A DNA stretch of 64,000 bases from Uranotaenia lowii (taxonomy: Eukaryota; Arthropoda; Insecta; Diptera; Culicidae): NCBI RefSeq assembly GCF_029784155.1, contig NC_073692.1, forward strand, positions 325,657,406-325,721,405, in the 5' to 3' direction. A model generated the notes under the pieces. It was not told the origin of the DNA, did not search any database, and saw only the letters and a program-made list of their open reading frames with translations. The position numbers and the translations under genes are program-made. This document shows positions 35,926 to 46,624 of the stretch, in pieces (position 1 is the first letter of the stretch; each line of letters starts with the position of its first letter).

Positions 35926-36382
35926 ACAATTTTATATCTGGTATTTCGTCAGATCTTTATCAGTAGCATATAATTCTTTTTAGGATATAAAGGAAAAAAA
36001 AATTCTTTTTAGGATTAGTCATTGTTTCAAATTGTCTGTTTAAGGTGCTGTATTCCCAGTTTCTTGAAAGTGTTTATGTTTGAACTGTCTTTGATGTTCT
36101 GCGGCAAGCTTGTCAACACTTTAAGACCGTTGCAGAAAACTGGTCGTTTTGTCATTTCCTTCCTCGTATTCGGTAATCTGAAATTATGGACCTCGTATTG
36201 TAGTTATGTACATCGTTGCCGTATTGCAGACCATCCATTTAGTAAGCCAGTAACATTCCGTTCTTCATTTTATATATAAAAATAAAACTTTTATACGCAA
36301 TTCTATGTTTCACTGATAACCATTGAAGTTTATCGAGCATTAATGTACTTGGCGTGTATCGATTACATCGTATAACAACTCG

Positions 36383-36445
36383 CATGATCTTATTTTGAGT
36401 TCTTTGTGGGCAAAGCGCCTACAAAGAATTCAAAATAAGATCATG
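36383..36445. repeat. 25-bp-arm palindrome
   Basis: CATGATCTTATTTTGAGTTC... (36383-36407) is inverted at 36421-36445 with one mismatch and a 13-bp spacer. It lies within the decayed RT. Confidence 0.95.
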
Positions 36446-36756
36446 CTAGTTTGTGTATCAGATTTATGAAGTAAAATTTTAGCGCGATAGTCGAAGTGTG
36501 GCATAATAACAGATTTAACGCAGATTATATTCGACCAGAAAGTCATATATCTACTTACTCTATAAAGTACACCATATTTCACGGCAATCTTTTTGATTGT
36601 GTAGTTTTTGTGAGCTACAAAATTTTCCATCAACTTTTACTCCTAGGTATTTGACTTGACGAACCCTTTTGATCTCACAACATTCGATAAATAACTTAGG
36701 ACTTATTCCTATCTTGCGATTTCCAATAATCATTCAATTGATTTTATCAAGATTTA

Positions 36757-36801
36757 CACATGTGTTTAAAAAAATATGCAATATTTTTTAAAACACATGT
36801 G
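36757..36801. repeat. 21-bp-arm hairpin with 3-base loop
   Basis: Arms 36757-36777 and 36781-36801 start and end with CACATGTG and match at 20 of 21 positions, loop GCA. Also inside the decayed RT. Confidence 0.95.
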
Positions 36802-37609
36802 CTTTTTGTATAACGAGTTCTAAGTCATTTCCACTCCATTAAGAGATCGGATCATCTGCAAATAACTCAAGAAGGCCGTGATTTAAGCACATTTTCATGT
36901 CATTAATGCACTATGGGGAAAGTGGTGGCCAAAAATAGAAAAATTTACTTGCTTTGAATAACGTGTCTTGTATACAATTTGATAGCCAGAGAATTCAAAC
37001 CTATATTCCCAAAATTTCAGCTGTCTGTGATGAAAACTCATTACGCCACAGACATCAGACCTAGCAAAATAGTGAAAATTGTAGAAAAATACATTTTAAA
37101 CAAATGCAATTTTCTCAGCGAATAGTGATCCAATTTTTGAATGTAATACAACGTTGGAAAGGTAATTGTCTTAACTTTAAAATGGGTTTGATTTAACGGT
37201 TACACGGTTAATTTAAATTAGCAAAAAATGAGTAATTATTGAAAAATGTTTTTGGTCTAAGTTGGTCTATATCTAACGAGCAGGGCCGAGCAGTCTCAAG
37301 AGACCGCTATCACAGTTTAGTTTGGAATCTATACTATCTGCGGAACGTGAGTCCAGCTGCAGATAGCTGCGGATGAGCATCTGGCACAAAGTCGAAAAAA
37401 TGTTGTTTTTTTTTGTCAGTTATGATTATCGATTATGCAAGCATAAACCAAATAAATAAACTACTGATTGTTACTACTGTTATTGTCATTAAACTACCTA
37501 AAGGAAATGTGCCAATTTCCATTTTCTACCAACTAAAGTCATGTATATTTATTTTCCTAAAAACTATTATTGATGTTACCTACGTGCATTTAAAAGACGA
37601 GTAACCCTC

Positions 37610-37917
37610 TAGGACTTCAATTGGCGGAGATATATTTATGCCCACCATTTTGCATAGAGATGCCCCATAGTGCGGGGGGGGGAGGGGGGGGGGGTCAGGT
37701 AAATTTGTGTGGGGCAAGGGGGAGAGGTTTTGGAGACAAATAATTCAGAACTGGGTCAGGTCAGATCTGAGCTTGGGGGGGGGGGGGGGTGGGGGGGGGT
37801 GGTAGAGGGGTCAGATAGTATTTGACATTCTGAGCAACTTTTCCGAAGGCAGTAACCCTCTAGGAGATATATTTTTGGCCACCAGTTTGCATAGAGATGC
37901 CCTATAGTGTGATGTAC
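37610..37917. repeat. direct duplication with G-rich filler
   Basis: The words CTCTAGGA, GAGATATATTT and TTTGCATAGAGATGCCC occur at 37611-37672 and again at 37858-37917. Between them are G runs of up to 14 (37671-37695, 37766-37800) and GGGTCAG words, forming a strongly G-skewed segment. Confidence 0.8.
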
Positions 37918-38865
37918 AGTTTAAATAACAAGGGACCCAAAACACTTCCTTGGAGAACTCCTAGGTTATTTTATCTGTATCGCGAGTAAGATTTACCATA
38001 TTTTGTTCTATTCTCTTAGAGCTTAGAACCTTACCATTGATGCTAATTTTTACCAACACTGTTAACAGCAGTAACCGATCAATAGTTTCGAATGTTCTCT
38101 TGAAGTCTAGAAACACAGCTACTAATTAGTTTCCGTTTTCAATATTAATCCTCCAATTTCGAAGTATCAAGTTAACTGCAGATTCAGTTGAATGCTGCTT
38201 CCTGAATCCAGACTGTTCAGCAATCATTATGTCTTAACACACAATAAAGCGTAAGAATTGTTGTTTTACTGCCAAATTCTAGCACTTTTTTCTTCAATGT
38301 AAAAAAAATATAATGATTTGCCAAGACTCTGCTCCTGTGGAAAAAAAAACAATATTTTTTTTTACATAAGCTTCGGATTTCGCTGTTTTTAAAAGCTTAA
38401 AAAAATAACTCTGTACATATGTATATATCGCAACTTACGATCAGTACTAACCGATTATACATTAAGTTCAATCTCATGATGGGTTTGCTTGGTTTTTGTT
38501 AGATTTTGCCAGCAGACTTTCCATTTAACACGTTTTCAGTGACTTCATTTTCTTTCGAAAGAGAAGTATTGGGCCAAAAAGAAGCGGAATTTGAAGGAGA
38601 AGGATGTAACCACCCAAAATACAGATATGATAAAGTTTAAGTTGGAAAAACGACTCAAAAAAGTGTGCGCTGGTCGATCGGAGGTATCAAGAATACAGTT
38701 GAAATATTTATTACAAAAAAAAAACGATTCAATTATTTTTCCAAATTTTTTCATGAATTTTCATAAGATAATCTTTATTTTCTTCATAGAAAGTATTTCG
38801 AATAAACGAATGGTTTTTTAGATATACGGTTTTTTAACTGTCCCATTTCTAAATGAACTAAGCTT

Positions 38866-39100
38866 CATCAATTTGGAGCAAAACTTTATTTTTTTTCCTC
38901 AGAGGTTAGAATCCCTAAAAATCAGTATCTTTTTTATCTGTTCAACGTTTTCTGATAAAACGCAGCTTTATCTTCATAGTTTGTTCACTAACGAATCCAG
39001 CTGTTGGTCCTAGCATTTACGAATCATGTTTGAAATCTATAACACACAAGTCATAAAAATTTAGAATGGGCTCACCATTCATAACGACACGAAACCCGGA
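38866..39100. other. AT-rich spacer
   Basis: Nothing recognised. Confidence 0.4.
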
Positions 39101-39790
39101 TTATCGTCTTTTGGGGAAAGTACGATCAACGCGATGAGATTAACGACTATGGCCACATTTTGCCACCGGTTACCTCATAAGGGAGGGCCCTGATTATAAT
39201 TACAGCTGGCACAAATTTATCGTCTAAGCGATTAGAGCAATTTTCACTTTCCTTATCCACCTGGTTGGACTTGAGCTATTCGGTTTGCATCGCTCAACTG
39301 AGGGCTGGCCACTTGAAGAAAGAACGACTTTGTCCAGCTTAGGAGGCGCCTCTTTTTCTTTCTATCGAACCAGCAGCATCTCCATATAGGTAGTTACGAT
39401 CAACATTCAACGAGAAGGGTGGGTAAGATAAATTTATGAACCGGTCATTTCAGTGAGTGTGAGTCAAATGGAAAAGAAATATAGAAAACCACTCACTAGC
39501 TACTCTTGGTGTATCCAATCGAAAGTAGTTTATGGAAAAACATTTATTTCCTATTGGATGTAATCTGAGAACTGTTGATTAACCTGAAGCGGACAGCCGG
39601 GTGAAGTTGAAAATATGCTATAAATATTGAGGCTAGTAGTTATAAGCAGGTTCGTCGCTTATTGCAATTGAGCCGGTAAGAAGTCTCTTTCGTTCGGCAG
39701 TCAGTTGAACTGGATCACCCAAGGTTTAGTTTTGTTTTCACTTTTCTTTGAACGAAAATATTGTTTTAGCGTCAAGAGGCTTCCTGCTTG
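39100..39790 (+). promoter_or_regulatory. candidate intronic regulatory block / alternative promoter
   Basis: This block is GC-richer and of higher complexity than its neighbours, with no repeat signature. It contains GCTATAAATATTGAGG at about 39616 (TATA-like) and, 80 bp on, GGCAGTCAGTTGAAC (initiator-like TCAGTT) at about 39698. Both face the host-gene direction. An alternative first exon or enhancer is possible. The TATA-to-initiator spacing is longer than the usual ~30 bp, so this is tentative. Confidence 0.25.
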
Positions 39791-40555
39791 AAAGAAGTAT
39801 GAATTATTATGTTGACCGGTTTAGCTTTAAATCTGCTCGGTTTAATCGACGACAATATTAAATGTTTGGACCAACTTTAATCGTCTATTGTTGATACGAT
39901 GATGGAAGAAAAGTTGTGCCATAAGATACCGAGTGAGACAATTTTGCCAACATTACGTCAATGGCGATTATCTGTAATTGGGCAAAATTTTCCATTTGAT
40001 ACGCCATTAAATACGGGAGCGAAGGTTTGTGGATAATCGTGAAGCGAATTTCTCTCAAATGGTGGATGTTTCAAAACAGTATGAAAATCCCTTTTAGGTG
40101 TTGAAATCACATAATGATTGATTATTTGTTTTTTTTTTGCATCATTTATATTTTATGTGTTGGCAACCACAAGAAATAAATAAATATTTTTCGGCCACTG
40201 TAGGGAATCAGTTGGTAAAGTTATACCTGTCTTGGCTGATAGACAACAGCACAAGGTTTTTTTCAATGCCTGTTTGGCATGTGGACAAAAATTATTAAGT
40301 CGCAAATGAAAGAAAAATGTTAAAAAAAAACTTTGGTTGATAAATTTTAAGTAACCAATCAGATTTTTAATGTGAGTGTCCAGTGTCTAAACAATAGATT
40401 TTATCGTATTAATGTATCTATACTTTAAAAAGTTAAACCTCCTTTTTTACTTATCTCGGGACAAGTAAATAAAAGAAAAAAAAAACCAGATAACTCGCTT
40501 AGATAACGCAATTATCAGAGTTTTATTATGGTATGGAAGTTTCCTACCTCCCACA

Positions 40556-40945
40556 CTATTCCTCCTCGTTCGAGTTTTCCGATGAAGCCAAACCGCGCGG
40601 ATGCAGTTGGGCATGAAGTTCCAAACATGCGCATTTGATGCATTCCTGCATGCATGCTCTGCGCAAGTGTTGATAGATGGGGTGCCATTTTTCTGGGGAG
40701 ATTGCACTTGTTCGTTGAACCATTCGGAAACCAGCTGATGGAAAACTAAGCATTGGGGAGGGAACAAAATAATCTATGGGCTGTGAAAGATGGAAGGAAA
40801 AGTCATAAATTGCTTTTACGTTAGCATCGTGCAGCATTCGAGTTTTCTTTGGCGGAGCTTTGTAGTTTAGGGGGCTAGGAGTATCGAACTTATTTAGATT
40901 TCTTCTGCTTCTATCAGCTATCGGTTCAATCTTGATAAGGCGCAA
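40556..40945 (-). CDS. unrecognised 129-codon ORF, possible exon or decayed gene
   Basis: An open frame from ATG at 40945 to TAG at 40556 in a locally GC-richer segment. It has a basic N-terminal half, a Cys-rich segment (ACMQECIKCACLEL, about residues 100-113) and an acidic end (SSENSNEEE). A second overlapping minus frame (40447-40767) is also open, so coding status is uncertain. An acceptor-like CCAATGCTTAG sits inside at about 40746. No family recognised. It could be a real small gene, an exon on the opposite strand to the host gene, or chance. Confidence 0.25.
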   Translation of the reverse strand: MRLIKIEPIADRSRRNLNKFDTPSPLNYKAPPKKTRMLHDANVKAIYDFSFHLSQPIDYFVPSPMLSFPSAGFRMVQRTSAISPEKWHPIYQHLRRACMQECIKCACLELHAQLHPRGLASSENSNEEE

Positions 40946-40965
40946 AAAGGAAGCAAACGTGAATA

Positions 40966-41890
40966 GTATGTGATCACAATTAAATCAGGGCGTGTATTTT
41001 AGTTTATCAGATTTGTGACACTTCATGAAAATTCTGAACAAATAGAGGAAACTTAAATTTTTAAGATGATTGATCCAGAAAATTTTCCCCAAAGTGAAAT
41101 CAATGAAAATCAGATGGACTAAAGTACGTCAATGAATAACATCAGCTTCATGTGTAAACATGCATATCACAGATCATATGTTTCAGATAGTGGTTTTGCA
41201 CTAGTTTTGCATATCACTCACCATTTGGCGAATGTTTGGTTGGGTAACTTTCCAAGTCAATGACGATCGATAAAAACAACGATCGAATGTTATGATAAGA
41301 GCATTTGAACACGTGCTGCATATGTGGTACTACTGGGGAGTAGGCAGCTAATCGGGATTCAACCAAAACATCGGTTTGTCATGCTGAATCTTCTAACATT
41401 TTACATCCAATCGATTTACGGTTCCTTGAGATGGTTTAGTGTAAAGACAGCTAGTTTGTATTATCATAAGGTGACAGTGGTAAAAAATCTTAATGGAGTA
41501 ATACGTTGATTTAATACAAGGATTATGAAATATTCGTGATTTAAAAATAGTTTTTAAGCCAACCGCAAAATTTCACAGCTGGTTTTCAGTTTTGACTAGC
41601 TGAATTGTTATGCTTAGTAGACTGAGTCGATTTGGGGTCATTTTTGAATTTCTCAAGCGTTTTGATTTAAAACTTATCCATGATTTTGCAGAATTTTAAA
41701 GTAACGTTTACATGAGTAAATTTGAACTTTTTGGTTTGTATGGGAGAATTAAATATTTTGTACTGAAGAATCAACATCACTTTTGTTTCTTCTGTGGAAC
41801 CGAGCCTGCTTATGGTTTTTCTGCCAATTGATAAATTCTTTAACGGGGAATTTTGCGTAGAACAATTTGTCGAAGATCTCAACTTTGTAT
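40966..41890. other. intronic stretch, probable unclassified repeat
   Basis: No gene. The 41585-41890 part has the low-complexity but non-random look of a repeat and directly replaces the expected 3' end of the mariner transposase, but I could not define its ends. Confidence 0.4.
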
Positions 41891-41891
41891 C

Positions 41892-42715
41892 TTATAAAGG
41901 CAAAAATGTTATTAGCTGCTTAACAGGGGTATGGGGTACGTTGTTGGCGGCGTACCACTCCATGGCCTTTTTACCGTAATGGCAAGATGCCAAATCCGGC
42001 CAAAACAGTACAGAACAACCGTGTTTCTTCAGGAAAGGCAGCAGACGTTTATTCAAACACTCTTTCACGTAAATTTCTTGGTTGACAGTCCCGGAAGCTA
42101 TGAAAATGCTGCTTTTCAAGCCACAGGTACAAATGGCTTGCCAAACCAGATATTTCTTCGCGAACTTTGACAGTTTCAAGTGTTTGAAAATATCTGCTAC
42201 CTTTCCCCTTCCTTTTGCCGTATAAAACTCCTGTCCCGGAAGCTGCTTGTAGTCAGCTTTGATGTAGGTTTCGTCGTCCATTACCACGCAGTCAAACTTC
42301 GTCAGCATCGTCGTGTACAGCCTCCGGGATCGCGCTTTGGCCGTCGTATTTTGTTTATCATCGCGATTTGGAGTCACTACCTTCTTGTAAGTCGATAGTC
42401 CTGCTCGTTTTTTGGCTCGATGCACGGTTGTAGACGATACACCCAGCTTATTGGCGGCAACTCGGAGAGAGAGGTTAGGGTTTCGCTTAAAACTACCGGC
42501 AACTCTCTTTGTTTTCTCAGCGGCTTCCGGTTTCCGATTTCCCCCCGATCCAGACTTCCTGGCTGTCGACAAACGTTCCCCAAACACTTTAATTACATTT
42601 GTAACGGTTGATTTGACCATTTTTAGCGATTTTGCCAGCTTAGCGTGCGAGTAGCTCGGATTTTCGCGATGCGCGAGCAAAATTTGATACGCTGCTCTTC
42701 TTCCTTGGACGGCAT
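41892..42715 (-). pseudogene. broken ITm/mariner transposase (DD37E-like), 3' end missing
   Basis: Start ATG at 42715 gives MPSKEEEQRI, then a one-base loss near 42688 shifts the frame. From 42680 a clean frame runs: AHRENPSYSHAKLAKSL (first helix-turn-helix), the GSGGNRKPE linker, SLRVAANKLGVSSTTVHR (second helix-turn-helix), CVVMDDETYIKADYK (first catalytic Asp) and VLFWPDLASCHYGKKAMEWY (second Asp). After NNVPHTP the sequence is foreign and stops within about 10 codons, so the third catalytic acid and the PELRPIEKYW-type C-terminus are gone. The family match is to mosquito ITmD37E elements. Non-functional. Confidence 0.85.
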
Positions 42716-42777
42716 TTTGACAACTGAAGAGTGAATTCCAAAATCAAAATAGGAGCAGCATTCTTCACACACACACC
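42716..42777. repeat. long direct repeat, left copy (62 bp)
   Basis: Begins TTTGACAACTGAAGAG and ends in (CA)5CC. Repeated at 44237-44300, which has one extra CA and is otherwise identical. It is mariner leader sequence duplicated around the ORF1-only retroelement. Confidence 0.9.
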
Positions 42778-44236
42778 TTTTTTTTTTTATTTTTCAATAA
42801 TTATTTATTTATTTCAACAATTATTATAATCTACAGTTGTGTTCTTTTCCTGGATATACAAACTAAGTCTATTTTAAGAATCGTTTTTTAACCGTTATTT
42901 CCTCCCATATATTCAGGTATGCCCCTATATAAACTTTTAAACCTGGTCCTTGAAACAAGTAGTATGTTACTAAGCTAATCTTCTTCACAATGCTCTAATC
43001 AAATGAGCAGTAAGAGAAAGGCTATTAGCACTTTTTTTTGTTGCTTCGATTTTGACCTGGCGCGGGTAAGTGCACTTTGTGCCTCCAAGAAATTCGGTGA
43101 TGATTTAACTATGATCATTCCAGAATCTGATTCGGTAGAAGTTTCGGATCCATTTCTGTTGTTCGGTCTTATTTCCATCCGACCACGTTTCATCCGCTCG
43201 GGAATTTTCGCCGTAGATGCAATCTCCATGTCTTCTGTCGCAGAATCACTACTGTGGTGCTCGCGATCATTTTGAACCGTCGAAACCGCCGCTTGCTCTT
43301 CGCTATGTGTTTTGCCACTGTTTAATCCGATTCCATCATCCCGAATAACCTGAGCTGGTGAACTTTTTTCCGATTTCTTATCATCGTTTCGATCACGCAC
43401 ACTCGCTTCAACCGCGAGAGTACTATCTTCGGCTGTAGGCAATCGACTTGGTCCGGCTGCAACGTCGCTATACCTTAGAGCTTGTTGAGTTAACCTTTTG
43501 TTCACCGAAGTACGATTCGGACAATTCGCTTTTATGTGTTCTGTGCTGCCACAAGTAAACACTTGTTCACAAGACCCTCATAAAATACTCGGGCTTGAAA
43601 ATTCCGAACGTGGACCGTCGCAGGAATCTCACTTTTAACCTCCATGTGGATGCCTCGCACACCTGTCCATATCGGGAAACCAGTTTCGCTACCGTATTTT
43701 TCTCTGATCATACGTTGTATTACACCAAATTTAGAAAATACATCCGATATCTCCTTATCCAATATTTCCGGTGGCAAGTTAAAAATTCTAACGTACTTAA
43801 ATATGCTAGAAGCTTCAGAAAAGGTCACTGTAGTAGAATTTTTATCATTGTAGAAGAACTCCATCGACGACGGCAACCGTGACAACGTTTCTTTTAAAAG
43901 TTCTTTAGTTTTAAATTTAAGATAAACACTGTGTTCTTTTGGTTCTTTATACATGGCTAAAAGTTTCTCGCACACTAAATTCATTTTCAGTTTCATAAAC
44001 TGAAAAATTTCAAAGTCTGATGGTTCCGATTTCCCAAGTCCAAAATAGATTCTAAGTGAGTTAGTTCGCGCATCCTCCATTTTGAATCCCATTGGCACAG
44101 CACTTCCCGACTGAATATATACTAATGTGTTGAACAATAGCACACTTTATCAGTAGCTAAGCTACTCGAGGCTAGATGAAACGTTGCAGCGAAAATAAAA
44201 AACGACTACTCCGCTCGAAGTCCGAACACTAATTGA
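42778..44236 (-). mobile_element. ORF1-only non-LTR retroelement inserted in the mariner leader
   Basis: The 1.46-kb block reads on the minus strand: a short 5' leader, a Gag-like ORF1, about 220 bp of 3' UTR, and an A-rich tail (AAATAAATAA then poly-A) at 42778-42810. No endonuclease or RT is present. It is flanked by a 62-64 bp direct repeat. Either an internally deleted element or a non-autonomous family mobilised in trans. Confidence 0.75.
42999..44092 (-). pseudogene. Gag-like ORF1 with zinc knuckle, one frameshift
   Basis: Likely start at MGFKMEDARTNS (ATG 44092; a second ATG lies at 44080). Residues roughly 75-165 form an RRM-like region (FKYVRIFNLPPEILDKEI, then FSKFGVIQRM). Next comes the GLVNKC lead-in to a CCHC zinc knuckle, whose remaining residues (TCGSTEHIKANCPN) are in the next frame. 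A single missing T at about 43552 accounts for the shift. The C-terminal half (to 42999) is Ser/Glu/Asp-rich and ends in a basic KSKQQKK. RRM plus CCHC is typical of ORF1 in I/Jockey/LOA-type elements. It would package RNA in the cytoplasm if intact. Confidence 0.75.
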
Positions 44237-44300
44237 TTTGACAACTGAAGAGTGAATTCCAAAATCAAAATAGGAGCAGCATTCTTCACACACACACACC
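44237..44300. repeat. long direct repeat, right copy (64 bp)
   Basis: Same sequence as 42716-42777 but with (CA)6CC at the end. Beyond it the mariner leader continues as TTCAAAATGAGGG. Confidence 0.9.
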
Positions 44301-46439
44301 TTCAAAATGAGGGATGTTTAGGTTTTTTAAATGCAAAATTAAAAGAAATACGTCAAGTTGATATTAACCAAATTTTGACCGTATCACCCTTTAGTGTATC
44401 CATCCATCATATTAAATTCAACATCTTCAAGAAACAACCCAATGCAAATTAGAAACCTGATCCAATAATTTATGTTATCCTTTTCCCCCACCTCAAACTA
44501 TCATGGAAAAATTTCCTGCTACTAAATAGCGTCTTTTGTCACATTTGGATTGATATGTCTCATAAGTTCTCGAATTAATAAAACCAATTTGAATCAAATG
44601 CTTCCTTGTTCTTTCCCTTTGTTTTATTTGAAAGAGGGAGGGGTCTTTGAAAATCAAAGAAACATTTCTAGAACTCAAATAACCAATATAAAATTTAGTT
44701 TAGTTCCTCCTCTTGAGGAAGCCCCTCTGCCTACCTATCACCTCACTGGAAGCAAAAAAGGGTTCCAAGTATTTTTGGAAACATTTCTCGTAGATACTCT
44801 CTCATGCTAAATTTGTTCCCATTTTTTTAATGAATTATAATGATCCAAAAATTAGTGATTGATCCGGAATCAAAACCTTGGGGGGTAAAATCGTTCCTTG
44901 ACCTGCTAGAAAAATCCATGTCATATTTCAAATCATTTAATTAGATCTTAGGTGTCGTTCAATGACGAAGAAAGTGTTGTATATAATTGTGATCATTTAA
45001 ATCCAGCTAACTCAATTTGTATACATTTGGCGCATTCACTACCGATTTATTCTAGCTAAATCCACTTATTTGATTTGAACTCAACTTTTGTCCACTTTTT
45101 TATAGTTTAGACGTAACTAAACACATTTCCTTTGAAGTAAGATGATACGAGCTATAAAAAACAAATTATATTAAAGGTAGAAGAAAGTTTTTTCCATTTC
45201 CGGGGTATACTGTACCTACTTATAACAAAAAGCCAGACTATTACAATGTAAAGCAAAAATGTGTTTTACCGCTCACCCTTAAGATTCATATAGGAACCTC
45301 TCTTCTACCCTCAATAACTTTTTCGACGTAGCTCTTATTATCTTACGGAATTGAAAAGGGACTATATGAAATTTTGTCTAGATTAAGAAATCCAAATTAG
45401 CCAAGCAATCAATGTATGTGCATGAAGGATGGAGCCTAAAATGTGGTTCTTGCAGTTCAGCTAGTACAAATGAAGTCAAATTTCCACACAAACATGAGAT
45501 TCGAACAGACCTAAGAACGATTAAAATTCCAAAGGGTTTGATTTGGTACATACAAATGGTAGGATTGGTTAATCTTGGATCAATCTTTGGAATGTATAAT
45601 GTATTAAGATCCCTCACCCTTCCAGTGGGAAAAAAGAAAGGGGGAAGAATGCTCTTATACAAATATTTTTGCATTACTCGAGAACCTATCAAGCAAACAG
45701 TTGCAAATTTGGCATGTGATGGTGGGATATTGAAGCGAAAAAAGTTTCAATTGTGGTTTGAGATACATCGTTTTTTTCAGTGTGGAAATAAAAAAGTGGG
45801 GAACGGTCCTTTTTTGCATATATCGAAAACAAATCAGGTAAATTTGACATATGATGGTATTTGAATACAATAAATGTTTATATTGACAATTTTAAAAAAT
45901 ATTGACGATTTTAATTCGCTCCCTCCTTCCGGTTGGGAGATAAGAGGAGGTGGAACCTCATTTGCAATATATTTTAGATTGAAGGAGAAATTATCAAGCA
46001 AATGGAACCGGACAGGTATTCAACACAACTGTGTTCGATGTTTAAGTACTCTTGGGCTTGAAAGATGGAGAGGAGATAATGGATATGGGATTTTTATACA
46101 AAACTTTGAGGCCCCTACCCTTTTTTTGGAAAACCCGATAACTTATAAACCAAATTTTTAGCATATTCAGGTTCCTGTGCTTAAAAACGATTTTTACCAG
46201 CCAACTTCTCTATATTAAAGAATATGTTTAAAACACATTTTATTACAAAAAAACTATTTCGTAATAACATTGTCAAATGATTTGCATGAAAACTGAAAAA
46301 AAACATTTTTTTAACATAAATAGATACCTAATGTTTAGCATGGGTACAACTTGGTATGATATTCTATATCTTTTGTTTGTAAAAAATGCGTTGAATGAGA
46401 GAAAAATAGATTAAAATAATCCAAAAGTTAGTCTTCGAG
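44301..46439. other. intronic stretch, no gene supported
   Basis: Contains a 150-codon open frame at 45412-45864, but composition and lack of any motif argue against coding. Likely old repeat sequence. Confidence 0.4.
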
Positions 46440-46624
46440 CAGGGGTCAGCAACCTTTTGAACCTACGGGCTTATTCGAGTTTTGAATTTTTTTTGTAACT
46501 GGCCGCACTCAAAATAAAATTTTATTCATTTATTTATTTATTTAATTTCACCAAACATCGTAGGCTACATATATATTCTTAAAACTAGTAGTACAATCTT
46601 AATATTACTTTAAATACTACAATA

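Larger units (their letters stand above)
35940..38245 (-). pseudogene. decayed non-LTR retrotransposon reverse transcriptase
   Basis: Minus-strand fragments in the correct order, in shifting frames: EQSGFRKQHSTESAVNLI (about 38230-38170), VAVFLDFKRTFETIDR (about 38125-38075), VLQGSVLGPLLFKLYI (about 37965-37915), LFADDP (about 36870-36850, catalytic motif as FADD), KRVRQVKYLGVKVDGKF (about 36675-36620) and FRLPNTRKEMTKRPVF with LTSLPQNIKDSSNINTFKK (about 36190-36050). This is the RT core and C-terminal domain of a Jockey/CR1/L2-group element. Stops, a G-rich duplication (37610-37917) and two palindromes interrupt it. The endonuclease domain is absent. Confidence 0.75.
34955..38865. mobile_element. 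1.3-kb mariner-like element, copy B, interrupted by about 2.75 kb
   Basis: The left end follows TA and starts AAGCTTAGTTCATAAAG. The right end is TGTCCCATTTCTAAATGAAC followed by TAAGCTT, the same termini as copy A at 13281. Interior blocks align in order: GTGTGTGAGTGG, AAGTTCAAATCAAGCAT, GAAGCACATGATCG, GTAGATCGCTGAAATGTC, then GCTCCTGTGGAAAA, CGATTATAC..TTAAGTTCAATCT and CGAATGGTTTT. The alignment breaks between about 35553 and 38303, where a SINE and a decayed reverse transcriptase sit. The right TA is mutated to CA. Confidence 0.75.

Noticed and set aside
43003..43882. Plus-strand ORFs opposite the Gag-like ORF1
   Set aside because: Shadows of the minus-strand gene, whose RRM and zinc-knuckle motifs are clear.
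45412..45864. 150-codon + strand ORF
   Set aside because: No motif, AT-driven composition, and an overlapping ORF on the opposite strand. Treated as chance.
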